Shown here in pieces: positions 33,563-40,298 of a stretch of 64,000 nt of DNA. A model generated the notes under the pieces. The model had not been told where the DNA came from. It worked only from the letters and a program-made list of their open reading frames with translations, and ran no database searches. Made by a program: the position numbers and the translations under genes. Location of the stretch: positions 25,323-89,322 of the forward strand of contig CAXBNJ010000007.1 of the NCBI GenBank assembly GCA_963977125.1, in the 5' to 3' direction. The DNA is from UBA2705 sp963977125 (GTDB taxonomy: Bacteria; Pseudomonadota; Alphaproteobacteria; Micavibrionales; Micavibrionaceae). The number at the start of each line of letters is the position of its first letter. Position 1 is the first letter of the stretch.

Positions 33563-36280
33563 TTATTTATCGTCTTCTGGCTCAGCTTCACTGGCATCTG
33601 CATCGCTAGCATCATCAGCTTTAGCCGTCACTTCAGCTAACTCAATAACTTCTGCGCCCGCTTCACCTTCAATGACTTCTGTGCCTTCGCCCTCAATGAT
33701 GTCTTCTTCCTCTTCATCATCTTCAACAAGCGATGCGACTGAAACAACTTTTTCGCCTTTAGAGACATCAAATAATTTCACGCCTTGTGCGCTACGTCCT
33801 GTGACGCGCACATCTGCCACGCCCGTACGGATCATTTGACCGCCATCAGTAACCAACATAATTTGATGCTCTGGGGTCACGGGGAATGTTGCGACAAGCT
33901 CACCTGTTTTCTCCGTTACATCCATATTGATAACGCCCTGACCACCACGGCCTGAGATACGATATTCACGTGCAAAAGTACGCTTGCCATAGCCTTTTTC
34001 AGATACGCAAAGCAGAACTTGGCGTTCTTCTTCTGGCATATCATCTGGCTCATGCTTAATAATCGACATACCGATAAGCTCATTACCTTCAGCCAATTTC
34101 ATACCACGCACACCTGTAGAGGCACGACCAGCAAAGACACGAATATCTTCAACATTAAAGCGTATCGCCTTACCTTGGCGCGCCGCGAGGATTACCGTGT
34201 CTTCTGGCGCACATAATGCAACAGAGACAAGATCTTCACCTTCGCCAAGCTTCATGGCAATCAAGCCATTAGAACGAATGTTTTTGAAGTCAGACAGTTT
34301 ATTACGGCGCACAGAACCATGTGCCGTTGCAAACATGATGTTGTAATCATCCCATGTTTCTTCATCTTCAGGCAGAGCCATAATCACGGATATTTTTTCG
34401 CCTTCTTCAAAAGGAAGCAAGTTAATCAACGCCTTACCTTTAGATTGCGGGCTACCCAATGGTAACTGCCAAACCTTCATGCGATGAACAATACCGCGAT
34501 TAGTGAAGATTAATAATGGTGTGTGGGTCGAAGATACAAATAATTCAGAAACGAAATCCTCATCCTTCATATTCAGGCCACTACGGCCTTTACCGCCACG
34601 ACGCTGTTCACGATAAACAGAAAGCTGCGTACGTTTCACATAGCCTGTATGCGTAATCGTCACAACCATGTCTTCACGTTGAATAAGATCTTCAATATCG
34701 CTTTCAAACTCAGCATCGCATAACTCTGTACGGCGCGGCGTTGCAAAACGGTCACGAATATCTTGTAGCTCTTCGCGCATAACTTCAAATAAGCGTGTGC
34801 GGCTACTCAAGATTTTAAGGAACTCAATAATTTGATCCGTGATTTCGCGCAATTCGCCGCCAATTTTATCACGCTCAAGACCGGTTAAGCGATGCAAACG
34901 CAAATCAAGAATGGCTTTGGCTTGAATTTCGCTCATTTGATATGTGCCATCTTCATGCACAGGGAATTCAGGATCATCAATCAACTCGATTAATGGGCGA
35001 ACCTCACCTACTGGCCAACGTTTTTCAACCAATTGCTCACGCGCCGTTTGTGGGTCAATCGCTCCACGGATAAGTGCGATGATCTCATCGATATTTTCAA
35101 CAGCGACAGCCAAACCAGCCAAAGCATGCGCACGTTCGCGCGCTTTGCGTAATTCATAGATTGTCCGCTTGGTAATAACTTCTTCGCGGAAATCAACGAA
35201 AGCCGTAATGAAATCACGTAGCAAGACGGTCTCAGGGCGACCATGGCGCAAAGCAACCATGTTACAGCCAAAGGAGTTTTGCAAAGCGGTGTGCTTAAAC
35301 AGCTGGTTTAAAACAACTTCGCCATGCGCATCACGTTTCAGTTCAATAACAACGCGCACGCCATCACGATCCGATTCATCACGAACTTCAGAAATACCTT
35401 CAACGATTTTCTCACGCGCAACTTCACCAAGGCGCTCAAGCAAGCGGCCTTTATTCACTTGATAAGGCACTTCGCTGACGACAATTGCAAAGCGGTTTTC
35501 ACGAATTTCTTCAATGGTCGCTTTTGAACGGATAACAACTGAGCCATTACCGGTTGTATAAGCAGAGTGAATACCTTTGCGGCCAAGGATTTGCGCACCG
35601 GTTGGGAAATCTGGCCCCGGGATAATTTCCATCAAGGCTTCATTGGTGACGTTTTCATCATCCATATAAGCAAAACAGCCATCAATCACTTCGCCCAGAT
35701 TATGTGGCGGAATATTTGTCGCCATACCAACAGCGATACCACCCGCACCATTGACCAACAAGTTAGGTACGCGGCTCGGAAGGACTTTCGGTTCATAAAC
35801 CGATTCATCATAGTTCGGCTGGAAATCAACCGTTTCTTTATCAATATCAGACAATATAGCTTCGGCGGCTTTATCAAGCTTGGCTTCGGTATAACGCATC
35901 GCCGCTGCCGGATCCCCATCCATTGAACCAAAGTTACCTTGGCCGTGGATCAAAGGGAGACGGAGCGAGAATTCTTGTGCCATACGCACCAAAGCATCAT
36001 AAATCGCGCTATCACCATGTGGGTGATATTTACCCATAACATCACCGACGATACGCGCTGACTTACGGAAGGGCTTATCTGATGTATAACCGCCCTCTTT
36101 CATCGCAAATAATATGCGGCGGTGAACAGGCTTTAAGCCGTCACGAATATCCGGTAGAGCACGCGAGACGATTACGCTCATTGCGTAATCAAGATAAGAT
36201 TGTTTCATCTCATCGACGAGGGCCACCGCTTGGAATTTTTCTGAAGTATCTGTAACGTTTGAATCGCTCATAATAACCAT
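33563..36280 (-). CDS. gyrA: DNA gyrase subunit A
   Basis: The DNA-cleaving and wrapping subunit of gyrase, introducing negative supercoils with GyrB. In the 905-residue chain the catalytic Tyr130 lies in AAAMRYTE. The quinolone-determining positions equivalent to E. coli Ser83 and Asp87 are Ser91 and Asp95 (HPHGDSAIYD), that is wild type. The GyrA box QRRGGKG in the C-terminal half distinguishes it from ParC. Six beta-pinwheel repeats follow, and the last 70 residues are strongly acidic (EDDEEEEDIIEGEGTE). A second in-frame ATG at 36271 is a possible start. Its own terminator follows. Confidence 0.98.
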   Translation of the reverse strand: MVIMSDSNVTDTSEKFQAVALVDEMKQSYLDYAMSVIVSRALPDIRDGLKPVHRRILFAMKEGGYTSDKPFRKSARIVGDVMGKYHPHGDSAIYDALVRMAQEFSLRLPLIHGQGNFGSMDGDPAAAMRYTEAKLDKAAEAILSDIDKETVDFQPNYDESVYEPKVLPSRVPNLLVNGAGGIAVGMATNIPPHNLGEVIDGCFAYMDDENVTNEALMEIIPGPDFPTGAQILGRKGIHSAYTTGNGSVVIRSKATIEEIRENRFAIVVSEVPYQVNKGRLLERLGEVAREKIVEGISEVRDESDRDGVRVVIELKRDAHGEVVLNQLFKHTALQNSFGCNMVALRHGRPETVLLRDFITAFVDFREEVITKRTIYELRKARERAHALAGLAVAVENIDEIIALIRGAIDPQTAREQLVEKRWPVGEVRPLIELIDDPEFPVHEDGTYQMSEIQAKAILDLRLHRLTGLERDKIGGELREITDQIIEFLKILSSRTRLFEVMREELQDIRDRFATPRRTELCDAEFESDIEDLIQREDMVVTITHTGYVKRTQLSVYREQRRGGKGRSGLNMKDEDFVSELFVSSTHTPLLIFTNRGIVHRMKVWQLPLGSPQSKGKALINLLPFEEGEKISVIMALPEDEETWDDYNIMFATAHGSVRRNKLSDFKNIRSNGLIAMKLGEGEDLVSVALCAPEDTVILAARQGKAIRFNVEDIRVFAGRASTGVRGMKLAEGNELIGMSIIKHEPDDMPEEERQVLLCVSEKGYGKRTFAREYRISGRGGQGVINMDVTEKTGELVATFPVTPEHQIMLVTDGGQMIRTGVADVRVTGRSAQGVKLFDVSKGEKVVSVASLVEDDEEEEDIIEGEGTEVIEGEAGAEVIELAEVTAKADDASDADASEAEPEDDK

Positions 36281-36440
36281 ATTTTTCTGTGAATTTTTTA
36301 ACTCCTATTTTTAGCACTCAGCGCAGTGCACAGCAAGCGATGAAACGTAAAAACACGAGTTATTCATGAAAAAGGGATGGTTTAAAGCCCATAGGCACAA
36401 AGAGGCCAATGGGCATCAACAAAACAGAGTAAAAACCTGA

Positions 36441-36764
36441 TTATTTCTTGGGTGTCAAACCACGCGCATTGTGAATTACACAGTCACCAGTGCTGCCATT
36501 CTCGCCAGTCAAATGGACTGTGGCTTGATCACCTTTATAACGGGCATAGCCAAAGGATACGGACAGATTTCTTTCTTCTATACCTTTCCTCAAAGTATAG
36601 TCAACACTCACGCAGGATGCACCCGCGACTGAAATGCCTTTAGCAAGGGGCTTTTGCTTCTTTAAATCCGCGACAGCCTCCACAAACGCCAATGATAAAA
36701 GCTCATCACCTCTTATTTTCTCTAAATCATCTTCTGCAATATCGATCGTTAAACGTACAACCAT
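36441..36764 (-). CDS. Hypothetical protein, 107 aa
   Basis: Unrecognised. A short soluble protein: VVRLTIDIAEDDLEKIRG at the start, a helical middle, then two probable beta hairpins (SCVSVDYTLRKG, NLSVSFGYARYKGDQATVHLTG) and a Cys near each half. The start is set by GGAGG eight bases before the ATG at 36764; an ATG 21 bases earlier has none. The promoter element at 36799-36824 resembles those of the helical-protein genes at 4357 and 8834. Confidence 0.6.
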   Translation of the reverse strand: MVVRLTIDIAEDDLEKIRGDELLSLAFVEAVADLKKQKPLAKGISVAGASCVSVDYTLRKGIEERNLSVSFGYARYKGDQATVHLTGENGSTGDCVIHNARGLTPKK

Positions 36765-36798
36765 AGTGGCCTCCATAAATGTCAAAACTCAACCGCAG

Positions 36799-36824
36799 TT
36801 AACATAAGGCAAAAAGCACGTCAA
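36799..36824 (-). promoter_or_regulatory. Third copy of the TTGAC / TTATGTTAA element
   Basis: On the minus strand TTGAC (36824-36820), a 12-base gap, then TTATGTTAA (36807-36799). One base shorter in the gap than the copies at 4291 and 8752. It is 34 bases upstream of the ATG at 36764. Confidence 0.4.
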
Positions 36825-36858
36825 CAAGAAATAATATGAAAAAAGAGTTTTTATAATT

Positions 36859-37311
36859 TTAAGGAAGCAAAGCTGCGCCGTTAGAACCATAATTGGCATC
36901 AACAAAGGCTTTATCCAGCATTTTCTGCAAAATTGGGCTTACGGCTTTTTCAAACTGGCTTTGTTTAGCACCGATTGATTTACCAAGATCAGAGCCGTAA
37001 AAATCGACCATAGCTTGAATTTCTTCATAACTATATACATCGACTAAAGCGTCGGTCATTGCGGCTTCCAAAGCCGCATAATCCATATGAACGCGCATTT
37101 GACGCATAAACAAGTCTTGTTCTTCAGCTGGCTTAGAAAGCGCGATAGAGACAATCGCTTGCGTTGCCATATCGGACACAGGTTTTACTTCAAAAAACTC
37201 TTGCGCGGCAAGGCGTTTCTTATTGAGGTCACTTTGCGCATCAGCCTGCCCTAAAGAAGGAAAACTGACCATGAATAGAGTAACACTAAGTATCGCTAGA
37301 TTTTTTCGCAT
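36859..37311 (-). CDS. Exported DUF2059 domain protein
   Basis: A 150-residue protein with a cleavable signal peptide (MRKNLAILSVTLFMVSFPSLGQADA) and a helical DUF2059 domain. The characteristic stretch is YSYEEIQAMVDFYGSDLGKSIGAKQSQFEKAVSPIL (about residues 92-127, given here in parts): an EE-hydrophobic helix, FYGS-x-LGK, and a following K-Q-x-x-F helix. Family members are periplasmic and of unknown role. Three copies of a 15-bp repeat lie directly upstream of the start, at the position of its promoter. Confidence 0.82.
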   Translation of the reverse strand: MRKNLAILSVTLFMVSFPSLGQADAQSDLNKKRLAAQEFFEVKPVSDMATQAIVSIALSKPAEEQDLFMRQMRVHMDYAALEAAMTDALVDVYSYEEIQAMVDFYGSDLGKSIGAKQSQFEKAVSPILQKMLDKAFVDANYGSNGAALLP

Positions 37312-37330
37312 AGTACATGCCCTCGCATTA

Positions 37331-37375
37331 GATATTAAGACTAAAGATATTAAGACTAAAGATATTAAGACTGAG
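37331..37375. repeat. Three tandem 15-bp repeats upstream of the DUF2059 gene
   Basis: GATATTAAGACTAAA twice in perfect copies (37331-37345, 37346-37360) and a third with two changes (37361-37375). They begin 20 bases upstream of the minus-strand ATG at 37311. Confidence 0.95.
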
Positions 37376-37395
37376 TCCTAAAGTAATAATATAGA

Positions 37396-37427
37396 CCGTG
37401 AGCTGTGTTTATCAACAAAGCTCACGG
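37396..37427 (-). terminator. Hairpin downstream of ssb
   Basis: Perfect 9-bp stem CCGTGAGCT / AGCTCACGG with a 14-base loop, 19 bases past the ssb stop. No T-run follows, so it may be a transcript-end stabiliser or a weak terminator. Confidence 0.5.
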
Positions 37428-37445
37428 ACAAAAATAAGGGTTTAT

Positions 37446-37964
37446 TTAGAACGGGATTTCGTCTTCTAAATCATCAATGGGCGCTGCTTGTGATTGCTTA
37501 TCACCGCCGCCAAAGCCGCCACTATCTTGCTGTTGCGAACCACCGCCGAAACCACCGCCTTGTTGCTGTGAACCGCCGCCAAAGCCGCCGCCGCCACTTG
37601 CGCCAGAACCACCAGCCGAATCAAGCATTGTTAGTTGACCTGTGTAAGGGCGTAAAACAATTTCCGTTGTATATTTCTCAACGCCGCTATTATCTGTCCA
37701 CTTGCGTGTTTCTATTTGGCCTTCAATATAAACTTTAGACCCTTTACGCAAATAGCTTTCCGCGACTTTAGCAATTGGTTCGTTAAAGATAACAACGCGA
37801 TGCCATTCAGTTCTTTCTTTGCGCTCACCGGTCGTACGGTCTTTCCAGCTATCACTAGTGGCAATAGAGAGATTGCAGATTTTACTGCCTGATTGCATTG
37901 TGCGTATATCGGGGTCATTCCCCAAATTTCCAATAAGTATAACTTTATTAACAGATCCAGCCAC
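37446..37964 (-). CDS. ssb: Single-stranded DNA-binding protein
   Basis: Coats single-stranded DNA in replication and repair and recruits partners by its tail. The 172 residues have an N-terminal OB fold (NKVILIGNLGNDPDIRTM, TEWHRVVIFNEPIAKVAESYLRKGSKVYIEG), a Gly/Gln-rich linker with repeated GGFGGGSQQQ units, and the acidic tip DDLEDEIPF that contacts replication and repair proteins. Single gene with no uvrA beside it in the window. Confidence 0.97.
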   Translation of the reverse strand: MAGSVNKVILIGNLGNDPDIRTMQSGSKICNLSIATSDSWKDRTTGERKERTEWHRVVIFNEPIAKVAESYLRKGSKVYIEGQIETRKWTDNSGVEKYTTEIVLRPYTGQLTMLDSAGGSGASGGGGFGGGSQQQGGGFGGGSQQQDSGGFGGGDKQSQAAPIDDLEDEIPF

Positions 37965-38129
37965 AGCCGCGTCCTTTCTTTTTTATGTAGGAATTTCTAT
38001 GGGCCACTATAAACAATAGAGCCTTCTTGCATAGATGCTTTCTATGAAATAACCACAGCAATTTATAATTATCTCGAAACGCCTAACACCGCACCGCACC
38101 ACACCGGTCACTCATTACCATAAAACCGC

Positions 38130-38156
38130 TTGACAGAAAATCACGCCGCCTATAAT
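38130..38156 (+). promoter_or_regulatory. Consensus promoter of the HD-domain gene
   Basis: Perfect TTGACA (38130-38135) and perfect TATAAT (38151-38156), with a short 15-base spacer. The TTGACA overlaps an in-frame TTG that would otherwise be read as a start codon, so the protein must begin downstream at 38196. Confidence 0.7.
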
Positions 38157-38195
38157 ATCCGCCAATATTACATAAATAAAAGGAATGGGCAGTTT

Positions 38196-39866
38196 ATGAG
38201 CGGGTCACATATTTCATTATCAGCACTTGGGCAGAATTCTGGCCTGCGTCAACCCATCAAACAAAACAACCATGAACTGTGGTTAAAATTTCTTGAGACG
38301 GATCACGCCGCCCTATGGGACGACCTTGGCCGCCGTCTACAGCCCGACCAAGACTTTTCGGAAACCCTCAAGACAATGCAAGCACTCGACCAAGCCTTTA
38401 ATATTGGTTTTGATGAATATGAAAGCTACAGCTTTGCCTTGATGTTGCATGGGTTGATTGATGTAAAAAGATTCCTTTTTGGTGGCTATATAGATGTTCA
38501 CCACCCGCTTGACTTTCATAACAGCACTGCCGAGCATTCATTATCCGTTTGTATAAATGAAATTGTCCCCCTATTCAAAAATATCTCGCAAGACTTACAG
38601 CAAGACGGCGCGCCTATGCAGCCTGTCGCTGAGGCCTTCCGCGCCGCCATAATCAGGACTTTAATGCATGATATGGGCGAAGAAATAATGGAATTTCATT
38701 CCTTTGCTGAGGAAAGCGCTCAATCCGTTGAAGATAAAAAAGAAGAAGCTCAAGATAAAATAAAGCTAGAAGCCGAGATTGCTGGGTTCTTTATGAAGCT
38801 CGCCGTTTATTCATCGCTTGATCAGCGCGCTGATAGCTTTATAAGCGCCTTAAAAACCATTCGCGACGAAATCGTCGATGAAGAAAAACAGCGCTCAAAA
38901 CTTAGCTACAAGGACACGGCCGAGCATATACGTAGCTTTTTCAGTAATTATAATTTTAATGATATTTTCCCTGGCTTTGAACATGAAAAGACAGAAATTG
39001 ATTCACGATTAAATCATTATATGAAATATTATTCCCACGCTGAAGACTTTCGCGGCGTTGGTGGCCCTGCCGTCAAAATCGCGCAAATCATTGATGGCAA
39101 TGTAACATTTCTTCACCATGCACAGCGCGCTATGCAGCAGAAAAATAACGACGCGGTGCCTTATGCTCTGGCCAATAATAATCGTATATTATCCGCCTAT
39201 ACACGCAGCGAGGCACATTTATCAAATCTGTTTAATGCCGCTGTTGATGGGCAGCTCATACAATCTATGGCACGTCACATTGCCAAAAGAAATTATGAAG
39301 TTCTTATTTTGCACTTATCAATGGGTCCAAAAGTATTACACCGCCCCGCTCTAGGCCAAGCCAAATCAGACCATAATGAAACGGTTAAAAAGCGTGGCGC
39401 TATTGGTGATGATAATACACGACTACAAGAAATTTCATTGCTGGCACAAAGCGAAGAGCAATCAAGCGCCAAGGATAATTTCTGCCGCGCATCAAACTCA
39501 ATATTAAAGCGCGATACTATTTCTGCGCGCACGCAATTACTGCTCTATACAGCGGCCTATTGTAATGACAACCATATTGATGAGCTAGAGCTCTATACCA
39601 AGCCCCTCGTCTTTATGCGCGAAATGCCACCACATTTAGCACCCTATATGCATGTTTTGGATCTTATAGAAAAAAACAAGATTGATATTCGCACGACCGA
39701 AGGCCTATCAACCCTACGCCAAACATTCAAATATAGTAAAGATAAGCGCTATCCTGATGTTATTTCAAATATAAGAAATAACGCCGATCAGGTGCAAAAC
39801 TTCTTTACCACCTATAATGAGTATCAGAATAAGCAGTATAAAAATCTTACACCTGCTGCTATCTAA
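38196..39866 (+). CDS. Divergent HD-domain protein, 556 aa
   Basis: A soluble protein with an HD-superfamily metal-site pattern in its first third: His114 (TAEHSLSV), then His158-Asp159 followed by Glu162/Glu163 (TLMHDMGEE), the spacing of YfbR-like and other HD phosphohydrolases acting on nucleotides or phosphodiesters. The distal Asp ligand may be in AQIIDGN but I cannot place it firmly. The other 350 residues are helical and unrecognised. The ATG at 38196 is preferred because AAAGGA precedes it and the promoter overlaps the longer frame. It stands 432 bases before the ClpA-like gene on the same strand. Substrate unknown. Confidence 0.65.
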   Translation: MSGSHISLSALGQNSGLRQPIKQNNHELWLKFLETDHAALWDDLGRRLQPDQDFSETLKTMQALDQAFNIGFDEYESYSFALMLHGLIDVKRFLFGGYIDVHHPLDFHNSTAEHSLSVCINEIVPLFKNISQDLQQDGAPMQPVAEAFRAAIIRTLMHDMGEEIMEFHSFAEESAQSVEDKKEEAQDKIKLEAEIAGFFMKLAVYSSLDQRADSFISALKTIRDEIVDEEKQRSKLSYKDTAEHIRSFFSNYNFNDIFPGFEHEKTEIDSRLNHYMKYYSHAEDFRGVGGPAVKIAQIIDGNVTFLHHAQRAMQQKNNDAVPYALANNNRILSAYTRSEAHLSNLFNAAVDGQLIQSMARHIAKRNYEVLILHLSMGPKVLHRPALGQAKSDHNETVKKRGAIGDDNTRLQEISLLAQSEEQSSAKDNFCRASNSILKRDTISARTQLLLYTAAYCNDNHIDELELYTKPLVFMREMPPHLAPYMHVLDLIEKNKIDIRTTEGLSTLRQTFKYSKDKRYPDVISNIRNNADQVQNFFTTYNEYQNKQYKNLTPAAI

Positions 39867-40298
39867 GTGTTTGTATATTAATAGCAATAAATAATTGTAT
39901 AAAATTTTATGCGTTTTTCACATATTGTTTACATAAATGTGAAATAATTAGAGTATTAAAGAAACGATTATGCGGCTGTAAGTGCAGATTTTTGTTCTAT
40001 AAAAATTCAAAGTAATCATTTTACGCAATTAATACTTTACGCACACACTCACAATGTTTTTACAGCTAACTTAGTCTTTAAATAAGTCGGATTTGGGAAT
40101 ATGTTAAGTTTCCCTCCTCCGGCTTTTTTTCTTCTCCACACCATTTCCTTTTACGTAAAAATAAAGCTTGTTTTTTTCATTATATTTTGCTTAAGTAAGA
40201 GCTTCAAGATCGAAATACATAATGCGAGCCACAGAACAATTGTAGCCACACAAAGTATTTTTGACAATAAATGCGTACATAATACAGGGAGCCAACTT
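39867..40298. other. Gene-free leader region of the ClpA-like gene
   Basis: AT-rich. The reading frame of the next gene stays open back to 40101, but that part is Phe/Lys/Ile-rich, has no ribosome site and is unlike the protein that follows, so I treat it as untranslated. No terminator is clear after the HD gene. TTGACA at 40261 has no -10 at normal spacing. Confidence 0.5.

Noticed and set aside
35567..35926. 119-codon and neighbouring frames opposite gyrA
   Set aside because: Antisense to conserved gyrA sequence; no independent support.
36387..36415. GCCCAT / ATGGGC inverted repeat after the 107-aa gene as a terminator
   Set aside because: Only six paired bases with a long loop and no T-run.
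40261..40290. TTGACA before the ClpA-like gene as a promoter
   Set aside because: The nearest -10-like hexamer is only 11 bases away and would place the transcript start at or after the ribosome site.
40101..40298. N-terminal extension of the ClpA-like reading frame (66 codons)
   Set aside because: Phe/Ile/Lys-rich, no ribosome site at its ATG, while AGGGA sits correctly before the ATG at 40299 where recognisable sequence begins.
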